Of a stretch of 64,000 nucleotides of DNA, positions 34,421 through 45,972 are shown one piece after another. Below the pieces are notes generated by a model. It did no database searches and was not told where the DNA came from. It worked only from the letters and a program-made list of their open reading frames with translations. The translations under genes were made by a program, and so were the position numbers. The DNA comes from Castanea sativa. Taxonomy: Eukaryota > Streptophyta > Magnoliopsida > Fagales > Fagaceae. Each line of letters begins with the position of its first letter. Position 1 is the stretch's first letter. The DNA is taken from the NCBI RefSeq assembly GCF_040712315.1, contig NC_134017.1, positions 10,508,001 to 10,572,000 on the forward strand, given 5' to 3'.

Positions 34421-34984
34421 ACTCCCTTAGTAATGTAAATTATAAAATTAACCCCCACAAAGAGATTTACTTAAATACCCCTCCTGTTAAGTTCCTTTTT
34501 TTTTTTTTTTTTTTTTTTTTATGGGTAGTGCAAGTCCAAATTACTAAACTTTAAAATAATTATAGTAATAGAAAAATAAAGTTGAATTCTAAATATTTTT
34601 TAAAAGCAATCAAGGCAGTGAGACGATATACAACTTTCAAGGAGTATTGCTATACTTTTATACTTTATATTGAATTATTTTCTCAATTTTTTTTTGAGTA
34701 ATCAAATTACATTTTTAAACTTTATTTACTAAGTTTAATCACTTGAATTAATTTTCATTAGTTATGAATTTATTATATTTTTGTTTCTTTATTTTTGATA
34801 ATATGAAAAATCGTTGATGGAAACTAAGTAAATTTACCTAGGTATGAATTATACATTATAGTTTACATTTATATTGCATTTTGTATGAAGTTTACTTTAT
34901 TATTATATAATTGTTTGTTTGCCAAGGGTCTTGTAATTGAATTGACACATCTTCATGTACAAAGTGCTTAGTGGTCTAGGAGAG
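34421..34984. other. AT-rich DNA without genes
   Basis: Contains a T run at about 34497-34520 and otherwise AT-rich unique-looking sequence, up to the start of the Ogre-like LTR. Nothing else was recognised. Confidence 0.5.
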
Positions 34985-35731
34985 TGTTGATATCGTATTT
35001 TGTTCGTCCTCGATTTGCATGCCGGGCCCCGAAAAATCCAAGAATATTATTTCTTTCCATGGGGCTGCGAGAACATTCAAAATGACATGGCATAACCTGT
35101 TCTGACATTGGAGCACTCAAAGTGCCTTTTTCAACCAAAATGACCAAAATGCCCCTGGTCAGCCCTAGGTTGACCAAGGGTCAAACAAGGTCAAAATCCT
35201 CACAAAATAACATTTTTCATGATCTTACATCAAATCCGAGCTTCTCGGAGACTTTTAGTAAGTTTCACCAAGTTTAACCCGGAGTTGACCCTAGCCCTAG
35301 ATAGACATGGCAAAATGGGCGAGTCGGGTCGGGCTCTGGTCGGGTCAATCGGGTTTGCGGGTCAAACGGGTCACGGGGCAAAACAGGTCCTTTTTAACTG
35401 GGTCAATCGGGTTGCAGGTCGGGTCAGGTTGACCAGTATTTTCAAACAAGTTTTTTTTTTTTTTTTTTTCCCAATTACAAAAACAAATCAATGACAATCT
35501 GTTTAGAGAGAATGATTAAAATCAATTAAGCAAATGAATTACACTTAATGCCACTTGTTAATATCCTTCCAATTCTAACAGTTTTGAGCATAACAAAAAT
35601 TATTTATAGTCATAAATTCATGGTGGGAAAAGTCTTCAATGTTAATAGTTCATTGTCAAAATCCATATAATTACAAGTTTACATCTTTAAAAAGAGATAG
35701 ATCTTAAAACAAACAAAACAAGTAAGCCAGC

Positions 35732-36401
35732 TGTGGGGAGTAAAAGGACCCAAGTGGGCATATGGGCCTTTGGACTGTAGCATGGAGGGCCGACCTGCTC
35801 CAGAATTAAACTCTACGAATTGGCCCATACGCCGAGGATCCGAGGATACAGCCGAGGGGGAGCTTCTCCTCGGACAAATCCAAGAGAACTCAAAACTTCA
35901 TTATGAAGGTCAAGGCACAACTCTGGAAAGACTGATGGTTAAAGGGGGACACCCTGAACCTTCTAGATGCACCAGTGTTAAAGAAAATATCAAGAGCAAA
36001 GGCTGCCACCTCCGCATTAAAGGCTCTACACCTACCTCCCTAGCCGCATTAATGGGGAAGTGACCCCTGAACAGTAGGGCTGAAACTTCTAGTCACTGTC
36101 CAAAAAGTATCAGGGAAGGAAGTATTTAAGGAGAGTCTGAAACGAAGAAAGAAATGAAGAATTGTAATCTTTAAGGAAGAAAGAGAAATAGTAAAGAAGT
36201 AGTCCTCGGCTCAAGTCCGAGGAGACCCATTTGCAATTATTATTCGTTATTTACCAGTGTTTATTTATAAAAGCCTGTTATTAAGTTCTCAGTACCTTTA
36301 ATCTAGATTTCAAACCCACACTCTACAAATTTTATTGTTTAAGGCTCATTGGGCCTGAGCCCATAATCTTCTTTGGGTCCAGGTGCAATTGTGTACTTAC
36401 A
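35732..36401 (+). repeat. Tat element 5' LTR
   Basis: TG...CA, 670 bp. Contains gtatttaaggagag (36121-36134) as a possible TATA-like element. The primer-binding site TGGCGCTGTCTATGGGAA follows at 36404-36421. Confidence 0.95.
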
Positions 36402-36403
36402 AT

Positions 36404-36421
36404 TGGCGCTGTCTATGGGAA
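36404..36421 (+). other. Primer-binding site of the Tat element
   Basis: TGGCGCTGTCTATGGGAA two bases after the LTR, the position and form expected for a tRNA primer site in this lineage. A similar site (tttggcgtcgtctatggg) marks the Gypsy fragment at 54644. Confidence 0.75.
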
Positions 36422-36448
36422 ATCTAGTCTCGAAGGAGTTGGGATACT

Positions 36449-38461
36449 ATGGCAGGCCTGGGTTCTCACCACGCAGAGTCACAGGGATCACAATCGGAGG
36501 ATAATTTCGAGCGTCTTGAGCGTCGAAGGGATCGTGAGGAAAGTGTCCATACAGAATACCCCGAGGCTAACCATACTCATGGTGGGGGTAGCACCACCCA
36601 TGAGGATGGTGCTAAAGCCATGCAGAAGGAGATTAATCGTTTGAAGAGGAAGTTACGTCGCGCCAGACGCAGGTCTTCACCGTCCTCATCTAGTCCTTCC
36701 TCAGAGGAGGTACGGGGAGGTAGCTATAGCTCAAGGTCATGCTCACCCCCCAGTGCAATGTCCTCTGGTGAGGAGGACGACCAGCCAGCTCGCAAACGCA
36801 AGAAGCTTCCTTCAAGGGGCTTAGGGAACGATGCTATGAGTCGGGCGTTGCACCAACTCTCCAAATCTCCGTTTTCACGGAAGATTGAGAAGGGGAGGCT
36901 TCCCAGGAGGTTTACCTAGCCAACCTTTACCATCTACAATGGCCGGACTGATCCGGTGGAGCACGTGAGTCACTTTAACCAGAGGATGGTGGTGCACTCT
37001 CACAACGAGACCCTGATGTGTAAAGTTTTCCCCTCTAGCTTGGGACCTGTTGCTATGAGGTGGTTCAACGGCCTTAAATCGGGGTCTATAGGTTCGTTTG
37101 GGGAGCTCACTAGAGCATTCGCTTCCCGGTTCATTACGTGTAGCAGAGTACCTCGGCCATTGGACTCGCTGCTATCCATGACCATGAGGGAAGGGGAGAT
37201 GTTGAAAGCATATTCTGACCGGTACTGGGAAATGTTTAATGAAATAGATGGTGACTTTGATGAGGTGGCGCTCAATACTTTTAAGGTAGGCCTTCCTACT
37301 GATCATGACTTGAGAAAGTCTTTGACTAAAAAGCCCGTCCGCAGCGTACATCGCCTCATGGACCGCATTGACAAGTACAAGAGAGTGGAGGAAGACCAGC
37401 AGCAAGGAAAGGGTAAGGAGAAGGTTATCCCGCATGAGAGAAGGGATTTCAGGTCGGACAGGTACCACAACAACAAGCCGAGGAGAGATTATGTTGGGCA
37501 GTCCGGCTCGGCAGCACCTCAGGCCGTGAACACTGTGTTCCGAGAACCAGTACATCAGTTGCTAGAGAAAGTTCGTAAGGAGCCCTTCTTCAGATGGCCT
37601 GGTAAGATGGCAAGAGACCCTGCGAAGAGGAATCAGAACCTCTTTTGTCAGTACCACCAAGATGTGGGCCACACTATCGAGAACTGTCGGACCCTTTGGA
37701 ACCACTTGGAGCAGCTGGTCAGTGAAGGGAAACTAAAGCAGCACTTGTGTCAACCTGGTGGACAGGGCAGTCAATCTGGCTTGAACAATCAGAAGAATAA
37801 TCCATCTCGGCCCGCATTGGGAACGATTAATGTTATTTTCGCTGCACCTAGCAGGACTGGTTCAGGCCCCACTAGGGTGATGGCGGTTTCCCATTCTCAG
37901 GCCGAGGAACCAGACTGCAGGCCGAAGAGGTTGAAGGTGACCTTACCCGTCTTGGGATTTTTGGAGGAAGATAAGGTTCGTACCATTCAACCCCATGACG
38001 ATGCTCTTGTGGTCACTCTCAGGATAGGGAGTTATGATGTCAAGAGAGTTATGATTGATCAGGGCAGCGGTGCAGATATCATGTACCCTGATTTATTTAA
38101 GGGGTTAAGGCTGCAGTTGGAAGATCTTACTCCTTATGACTCGCCACTCATAAGCTTCGAAGGAAGGGCCGTTGTGCCGAAGGGACAGATTCATTTGCCC
38201 GTCCAATCCAGCTCAGAAACGGTTGAGGTGGATTTCATTGTGGTCGACGCGTACTCCCCATATACAGCCATCCTCGCCAGGCCATGGCTACACGCTCTGG
38301 GAGCTGTCTCCTCTACCTTGCATGTTAAGGTTAAGTTTCCCTCGGGGGAATATGTTGAGGAAATCCTCAGCAGCCAATCAGTGGCCAGGCAATGCATATC
38401 GGCCGCAGTGCTTCATCAGTCAGAAGCCGAGTCATCAGCTTTGCCTATCCGAGAGTCATAG
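36449..38461 (+). pseudogene. Tat gag and protease part of gag-pol, two stops
   Basis: One frame from ATG 36449 (MAGLGSHHAESQGSQSEDNF). Coiled and basic N-terminus, then a TAG at 36917-36919. After it comes the gag core (HVSHFNQRMVVHSHNETLMC, AMRWFNGLKSGSIGSFGELT, LKAYSDRYWEMFNEIDG) and a CxxHx4GHx4C knuckle, CQYHQDVGHTIENC (about 37648-37690). The protease reads MIDQGSGADIMYPDLFKGL near 38050; D-Q-G in place of D-T/S-G is, to my recollection, seen in related elements. A second TAG at 38459-38461 lies between protease and reverse transcriptase. Both stops are one C-to-T change from CAG. Confidence 0.92.
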
Positions 38462-38491
38462 CAATTAACAGCTCCGGATGCACCTGGGGCG

Positions 38492-41400
38492 GTGACAGGA
38501 GATGAGGCTTTTTGTGAGGAGTTAGAGAAGTTTTTAATAGCAGATGACCCGGAGAGGTTCTTCCAAGTTGGCATACGTTTGCCACACCAAGAGAATATGG
38601 AGTTGTTGGAATTTCTGAAGGACAATATTGATGTTTTTGCGTGGGACCCTTATAAGGCCCCAGGCATTGATCTAATCTTCATTTGTCATTGTTTAAACGT
38701 CAACCCTGCCATTATGCCGAGAAGGCAGCCACCTCAGCGCTCTTCCAAAGAGCATGCCGAGGCTGTTAAAGAAGAGGTGCTCAAACTCAAGAGGACTGGG
38801 GCTATTAAAGAAGTTTTCTACCCCGAATGGTTGGCACATACAGTTGTGGTTAAAAAGAAGAATGGAACGTGGAGAGTATGCGTGAACTTCACAGATTTGA
38901 ACAAGGCCTGCCCCAAGGATTCATTCCCAATGCCGCGTATTGATCAACTGGTGGATGCCATTGTCGGACATCCTCGAATGAGTTTTTTGGATACCTTCCA
39001 GGGTTACCATCAGATTCCATTAGCATTGGAGGATCAAGAGAAGACTGCTTTTATTACTCCAACAGGGAACTACCACTATAAGGTCATGCCATTTGGGTTG
39101 AAGAATGCTGGGGCTACCTACCAAAAAATGATGACCAGAATGTTTGAACAGCAACTAGGGAAGACCATTGAGGTATATGTGGATGATATGGTGGTGAAGA
39201 GTAAAACAATACCTTCACACGTGAGAGATCTGGCCGACACCTTTCAGGTGCTAAGAAAGTACAAGCTGCGCCTCAACACCTCAAAGTGCTCTTTTGGCGT
39301 GGGGTCCGGAAAGTTTTTGGGATACATGATTACTCACAGAGGCATAGAGGTGAACCCAGCGCAGGTCAAGGCTATTCAGGATTTGCAGCCACCTCGAAAC
39401 CCAAAAGAGATCCAGAAATTGACCGGAATGATAGCTGCATTGAATAGGTTTATCTCTCGGTCAATTGACCGATACCGTCCTTTCTTCCAATTGTTGAATA
39501 AATGGAAAGGGTTTCAATGGACTGAGGACTGCGTGTTAGCTTTCCAACAGTTTAAGCAATATCTTTCTCGGCCACCCATTTTGTCTCGCCCCGAGGCGGA
39601 CGAGGTCTTGTTCGCTTATCTGGCGGTGGCCGTCCATGCAGTCAGCTTGGTCCTTATAAGGAATGAAAGCGGGGTGCAAAGACCGGTCTACTACGTTAGT
39701 AAGTCTTTGAATGAGGCCGAGGTGCGCTATCTGCTCCCAGAGAAAGCGCTTCTGGCCATAGTTCACGCCACGCGCAAGCTTCCTCATTATTTCCAGTCTC
39801 ACACTGTGGTGGTCCTGACCCAGTTGCCTCTTAAGGTGGTGTTACGCAGTGTCGATTACTCTGGCAGGGTGGCAAAATGGGGAACCATTTTGGGAGCCTT
39901 TGATGTTAAATACAAGCCTCGCACCTCGGTGAAGGGCCAGGTACTCGCTGACTTGGTGGCAGAGTTTACCGAACCATTGCTAGAAGAAACCCTGAAAGAG
40001 GCACACATGGATGAAAAACCAGTTGGTGTGATCACAGCTGCAGTACTTCCGACCTGGAAAGTGTATGTGGATAGGGCAGCTAATCAGAGAGGATCTGGTG
40101 TTGGACTTGTCCTAATGTCCCCTGAGGGAATTGTCTTCGAAAAATCTTTGAGATTGGCGTTCTTGGCTACCAATAATGAGGCTGAGTATGAAGCAGTCTT
40201 GGTGGGCATGAAGATGGTGCATAGGATGGGTGGAAAGGTAGTTCAGGCGTTCTCGGATTCTCAGTTAGTGGTCGGCCAAGTCAAGGGCACCATGGAGGCT
40301 AGAGACTGTAGAATGCAGGAATATTTGGCCCAAGTCAAGCGTCAGCAAGCCGAATTTGACTCCTTCATCTTAGCCCACATTCCTAGGAGTGGAAATACTC
40401 ATGCAAATTCTTTGGCTACGTTGGCAACGTCTTCGGCTCAGGGTTTGCCCAGGATTATCCTCGTGGAGGATTTGTTAGAGCCAACTCTTACCATTGTCAG
40501 CACAGTTCACATTCATCTGATAAGGCCTGGACCTAGTTGGATCAACCCGGTTATATCTTTTCTTAAGAATGATACCCTTCCTGAGGACAAATCTGAAGCA
40601 GATAAGATACGTAGAAAGGCGCCACGTTTCTGGTTGTCCGAGGACCAGAAACTGTACAAACGATCCTTCTCAGGACCGTACTTGTTGTGTGTGCACCCTA
40701 AATCAACGGAGGCATTACTGGAGGAACTGCATGAGGGGATTTGTGGAAGCCACACTGGGGGAAGGTCCTTAGCCCATAAAGCTCTGACTCAGGGTTATTG
40801 GTGGCCCAATATGCAGAGAGAGGCTCAGGACTATGCCAGAAAATGTGATCAATGCCAGAGGTTCGCCCCTAATATTCATCAACCTGGAGGGGTTCTTAGC
40901 CCTCTCTCCAGTCCTTGGCCTTTTGCACAATGGGGATTGGACATAGTGGGGCCATTTCCGAGAGCTGCAGGAAACAAAAGATGGCTTCTCGTGGAGACAG
41001 ACTATTTCACTAAATGGGTTGAGGCCGAGCCCTTAGTAAATATCAGAGACGTTGACTCCAAGAAATTTGTCTGGAAAAACATCGTCACTAGATTTGGTAT
41101 TCCACACACACTTATCTCAGACAATGGCGTTCAATTCGACAGCAAGGCTTTTAGGAAATACTGTGGTGATATGGGCATCATAAATAGATATTCAACCCCA
41201 GCTTATCCTCAGGGAAATGGGCAAGCCGAGGATGTTAACAAGGTCATAGTTAGTGGGCTCAAGAAAAGGTTGGACGATGCGAAAGGCAAATGGATAGAGG
41301 AACTTCCACATGTTCTGTGGACGTATCGAACTACGCCGCGCAAGTCCACGGGAGAAACACCATTCTCTATGACTTATGGAGTCGAGGTGGTTATACCCCT

Positions 41401-41776
41401 GGAATCTGGTTTTCCCACCCTGAAGACAAGTTCTTTTAGCCTGGAGAATAACAATGGACTCCTGGAGAAAGGCCTCGATTTACTTGAGGAATGACGCGAG
41501 GCAGCTATGGTCCAAATGGCTTATTATCAACAGAAGCTAAAACGGGGATATGATGCTCACGTGAAGCTAAGGCCACTCGCACCTGGAGATCTTGTACTAA
41601 GAAAAGTAGTGGGCACTTCTAAGTACCCTGCTTGGAGTAAGCTAGGACCAAACTGGAAAGGCCCCTATCACATTATTTCAGTAGCTGGCATAGGGTCATA
41701 TCGGCTAGCTGACCTAGATGAAAGAATTGTACCACGTCCGTGGAATGTAAATAACCTTATAAGGTATTATTATTAA
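38492..41776 (+). pseudogene. Tat reverse transcriptase, two RNase H domains, integrase
   Basis: Same frame as gag. RT: VVVKKKNGTWRVCVNFTDLN, FITPTGNYHYKVMPFGLKNA, and intact YVDD at 39176-39187. First RNase H around 39520-39970 (YVSKSLNEAEVRYLLPEKAL). Second, Tat-specific RNase H at 40060-40440 (VYVDRAANQRGSGVGLVLM, NNEAEYEAVLVG, FSDSQLVVGQ), where the last acidic site is N (THANSLATLA). Integrase: HEGICGSHTGG...CDQCQ zinc region, then D (GLDIVGPF), D (SDNGVQF), E (NGQAEDVNK). A TGA at 41492-41494 separates the last 94 codons (YQQKLKRGYDAHVKLRPLAP, LGPNWKGPYHI). It is one C-to-T change from CGA. Confidence 0.95.
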
Positions 41777-41823
41777 TAAAATGTGCTTTTGTTAGCTAAC
41801 ATTTCAAAGTTATAAGTACCTCT

Positions 41824-42505
41824 AACATTTGGAGTTACTATTCTTAAGAATCAAACAGAAACTTAGTTAAGTGTAGTCCTCGGACCACAAACCTTGTTGA
41901 AATTGATATCTTATCATTTGTTAAACAGAACCTTAGTTATGCCGGGTCCTCGGACCTCCTACTTTGGGGAAATTAGCATTTGGAGTTACTATTCTTAAGA
42001 ATCAAACAGAAACTTGGTTAAGTGTAGTCCTCGGACCACAAACCTTGTGGAAATTGATATCTTATCATTTGTTAAACAGAACCTTAGTTATGCCGGGTCC
42101 TCGGACCTCCTACTTTGGGGAAATTAACATTTGGAGTTACTATTCTTAAGAATCAAACAGAAACTTGGTTAAGTGTAGTCCTCGGACCACAAACCTTGTG
42201 GAAATTGATATCTTATCATTTGTTAAACAGAACCTTAGTTATGTCGGGTCCTCGGACCTCCTACTTTGGGGAAATTAACATTTGGAGTTACTATTCTTAA
42301 GAATCAAACAGAAACTTGGTTAAGTGTAGTCCTCAGACCACAAACCTTGTGAAAACTGATATCTTATCATTTGTTAAACAGAACCTTAGTTATGCCGGGT
42401 CCTCGGACCTCCTACTTTGGGGAAATTAACATTTGGAGTTACTATTCTTAAGAGTCAAACAGAAACTTGGTTAAGAATAGTCCTCGGGCCACAAACCTTG
42501 TCACT
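41824..42505 (+). repeat. 151-bp tandem repeat, 4.5 copies, in the Tat 3' region
   Basis: The phrase catttggagttactattctt recurs at exactly 151-bp steps (units from 41824, 41975, 42126, 42277, 42428). Units are nearly identical and carry gtcctcggacc twice each. The open frames at 41964 and 42115 are the same frame in successive units. Tandem repeats in this untranslated region are known for Tat/Ogre elements and can seed satellite DNA. Confidence 0.95.
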
Positions 42506-42943
42506 GTTCTTAATATCTTGTCACTGTTCTTATTCTTACCACACGTTTTATGGAAATCAGTATCTCACCATTCATTAATTTGGATCTCAAGTTCCACATT
42601 TTTAAGTGTTAAACAAATTTTTGTAAGAAATGGCCTTCGGACCTTACATCCTACTAAAAGCAATATGTCAAATTACAAAGGTTTAACCACCATGTGAGTT
42701 GTGTAACTGTGACATTATTTAATATCTAAATTAAGTTATGTGGCTGTTTTGAAGTCATAGTTGTTTGCATGGTGGTGTTAGACTTATTTATTCTGTTTTC
42801 CCTTTAACTGTTTATTATTGAAAACTTTCATGACAAGCACAAAAAGAATAAGGTAAAACAAAGACAACATGAACGAAAGTTGAATAAAAATTTTCTTCAT
42901 TAATTATATACAAAAAAGGGGGAGGAGTACAAAAGGTTCTATC
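42506..42943. other. Spacer between tandem repeats and the antisense gene
   Basis: AT-rich with no domain. 42880-42943 lies downstream of the antisense gene's stop and may hold its 3' end. Convergent transcription with gag-pol is implied. Confidence 0.5.
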
Positions 42944-45466
42944 CTAGGCCTTAAGCTTGTGCAGGGGGTCTTGGAGGGAGCTGCTGCCAGCCTCAGTACT
43001 CTTCAACTCCAGTTCAAAGGTGGACAAAACTTGCTTCCCTTTGTTTATTGAAGGGACGTGGGGCTCCATGTCTTGAACTTGCTCCTTCTCGGCGCCATCA
43101 CACTTGTCCTTCTCTTTATAGGAACCTTCAGGTTTTGTAGGATCAGGAACAAGTTCTTGCACCACAGGAGGAAGGGCAGGAGAGGCAGCAACAGGAGGGT
43201 CTTCAATTTCCTGTATGTCTAGGGGAAGCCAAATGTTCTCGGGCTTCCTCAGCTTGGAAGCTTGAGGAACCCCTGCTGCATTCATGGCCTCTCCGCAGAC
43301 CTGCTGACAGTACTCTCGGCACAAAGCCGCAAAAGCCTCTGTCAGCTGTTCTTGCGTTCTGGTCACCCCCTCCTAATAGCTGGCCTTCTTCGCGGCCTCC
43401 AGTGCGTGCTTGTGGGCGCGAGCCTCCTCCTTCGCCCGCGTAAGCTCCTTTTCCAAGTCAGAGCGTGCCTGTTGGACTTAGGCAAGCTCGTCATCCTTTT
43501 GGCGGAGAAGCTTACGCTGCCCCTCCACTTAGCCCTCCATTGTCTTCAAGCTGGCCTTGTCACCATCTCTCTCTCTTTTCAAGTCGGCCAGCTGTGACGT
43601 GATCTTCCCGTTCTCTGCTAAGGCCTGGCCTAGGGACCTTTCTGCCTCTTGCCTTAGCTCTTGCTCCATCCCAGCGCGCTTCCAAGAATCCTCCACGAAC
43701 TTTTCGGCCGCGAAAACTTCTTGGATGGACTGCAAAAATGCCAGGAGGTTAAATACGGTAAAGTGTTTACAAATAAATATAAAGTACGAGTGCGAGGTGG
43801 AACTTACCAGAGCTAAACCCCTTTTTAATGAGAGGAACAACTGCGGCTGACCCATCTTCTCCAAGGTTTCCATGTCCTTGGGCAGTAGAAGAGGACGCTC
43901 CAACACCTCGGCCAAATGATGGGCGTGGCCTTGTTGGACTGCCCTAATGCTAGAGTGACAGGGAATGGGTGCGCCATCCAGTCTCAAGTCAGGAGACCAG
44001 GTAGCTGGTGCTCGGCGCACCTCAGCCACTTCTCTGATCTCCCCGCTTTCAACTGAGCGGGCGCTCCCTTTGCCCTTGTCCAATTTCTGCTGCTGGGCCG
44101 GCGCGAGCTGTTTCATCTTCTTTTGTTTTTCACCACCAGCCCCTTCGGCCTCCGCTTTCCTTTTCTTCTTGGGATCTTCGGCTGGAGGCTTGGGGTCGGC
44201 TGGAGGAGGAGGAGGTGGTGGTAAAGCCAGGGGAACCTGGGACCCCCTCGTCCCCTTCTTCGCCACTCGTGTGCCTCTTTCGGTCATAAGGCCCTTCAGC
44301 TCATCCATCTCTTCTTCAATGGAGCTGTCGTCTGGACGCGCTATCACTAGACCTTCTATCCCAGAGGCCTCAGCTGTTTCTTCTTCCTCATCGGAAAGAA
44401 CAACGAACGGGTTTTCACGAGGTCGTGGGGAGTCCTCGAACTGAAATTGTTCTATCTCCTCATCCAACATGTTCGAAGAAGACACTCGCTCCTCTGGGAC
44501 AGCAATTGCCTGAGAGTGCACAGCGAGGGGAACTGCCGCTATGGGCTGTGTGTACAACACGATGTGTGGGGCGTCAGGGATGTCCTGGTCGGCCAAAAAG
44601 TGGGGTCTGGCTACGTGAATTCTCCTGCGCCTTCGGTCACCCGCGATTATTGCGTTCTCGATCTCCTGGAAGTCCGAGGAGATGGGATCGTACCCCAGAA
44701 TCAAGTGGGCCGCCCTAAGTTGAAAGTCTCTGCTGACGAACACCTCGGAGCGTAGCACTCTATTCAAATCTGCAACGTTGCAGTGGCTTAAGCGTGGGCA
44801 CACGTTTGGCTTATCTGCAAAGAAAAACATCCAAATAAACAAACATGGTCAGATTCGTAGAACGTATAATAAATTAAATTTAGACGCTCAAGTAAATGCG
44901 AATGCACATGTCTAGATGATTTAGGGAGTTATGGAGTGGGAAGTTAAATTCTAAGGTGTCGCACCTGGATCTCCCCACTCAACTGGGCAGTGGGAGTCGT
45001 CGTGCCAGTTGCTAGAGACGATGAGGTAGTCATCTTTCATGCCTTTATTGAACTTGGGCAAACAGGAGATCAACCTAACTACGCTAGAGCGAGATTTGAT
45101 GTAATAACCTACTCCAGTGAGTTTGTGGCATTCGTACATAAAGACGACATCATGCCACGTGAGGTTCAGACCCATTTGCTCGTTTAGACTATCAACGCTT
45201 CCTAAGACCCTAAAAACGTTGGAAGCGCACTAATCGGGGCACAATCGGTGGTTGCGGAGATACTCCTTGGTAACGGGTTTCATTGGGAGGGTCATCCCAC
45301 CTTCTACGAAGGCAACCATTGGGATGATGACCTCTCCGGCTTTCCTAGAACCGGCCACGGCTTCCGCCGTGCAGTATCTTAAACCTACATCGCTGGGAAT
45401 GAGGTACTTAGCTCTAAAACCCTCCATCCCAGCAGCGGTATCTACTAGACACTTAAACTTTCCCAT
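42944..45466 (-). pseudogene. Antisense three-exon gene of the Tat element (aORF), four stops
   Basis: Exon 1 45466-44965 starts MGKFKCLVDTAAGMEGFRAK and includes EGGMTLPMKPVTKEYL, LNLTWHDVVFMYECHKL and CLPKFNKGMKDDYLIVSSNW, a pattern like the 'putative gypsy type transposon' family. Intron 44815-44964 (150 bp, CAG|GTGCGA...TTGCAG, phase 1). Exon 2 44814-43808 is acidic then basic (LSDEEEETAEASG, a proline run, PKKKRKAEAEG). Intron 43730-43807 (78 bp, CTG|GTAAGT...TTGCAG, phase 0). Exon 3 43729-42944 is a coiled coil (KRAGMEQELRQEAERSLGQA) and an acidic tail. In-frame stops: TAG in exon 1 (45230-45232) and TAA, TAA, TAG in exon 3 between 43531 and 43370; each is one C-to-T from a Gln codon. 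Function is unknown. Confidence 0.8.
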
Positions 45467-45972
45467 CAGGAAGAAACGAAAGACTAAGTTCTAAGAGAGG
45501 GAACAGTTAAAAGGGGGGCCGAGGACAAGATCCAAGGAGAAAGGTTTAAGGAAAAGGAATAAGAACTTACAAATTTCAAGTTGTGCGAATTTTCACGAAT
45601 TTCTGCAGACAAAAGGTGATTACTGATGTTTTGATGGGATTAGCCTCTGAGGAAATAAATAAGGGCGCAAGTTCCCGAAGCGTCACGACGTGTGGGAAGC
45701 GGCCTCGAAATTGCATTTGTCCCGCCCAAATTTTCATGGAGTAAGAAGGGCCGTTGGATGCTTATCTCACCGTTGAACGTGGGGGACAAGGTGTAACTTA
45801 CGGTAATAAATGCGCGCGTTTTTGAAAATAAAACCGCCAAGTGGCATCCTCTGGAACGCAAAACGATTTCCACACGTGCGGTTATTTACAAAACGTGTGG
45901 GGTAAGTCCTCGTTTAATCAAAACCCTATTTTTTCTCCTCGGACGAGGAAAAATAGAGTTTTAAGGGGCTAT
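45467..45972. promoter_or_regulatory. Upstream region of the antisense gene and polypurine region
   Basis: No coding region. It must hold the promoter of the antisense gene, though no clear TATA box was found. The plus strand ends agttttaaggggct before the 3' LTR, a weak polypurine tract. The 45900-45960 segment has cctcggacgagg, an inverted repeat. Confidence 0.45.

Noticed and set aside
36449..38461. Separate functional gag genes
   Set aside because: The pieces are one gag-pol frame divided by stop codons, bounded by LTRs with a target duplication; it is a retroelement, not a host gene.
41964..42300. Two near-identical 61-codon frames
   Set aside because: They are the same frame in successive 151-bp tandem repeats, not genes.
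43262..44755. Plus-strand open frames opposite the antisense gene
   Set aside because: Shadows of the GC-richer minus-strand coding exons; the minus strand has recognisable composition, splice sites and a coiled coil.
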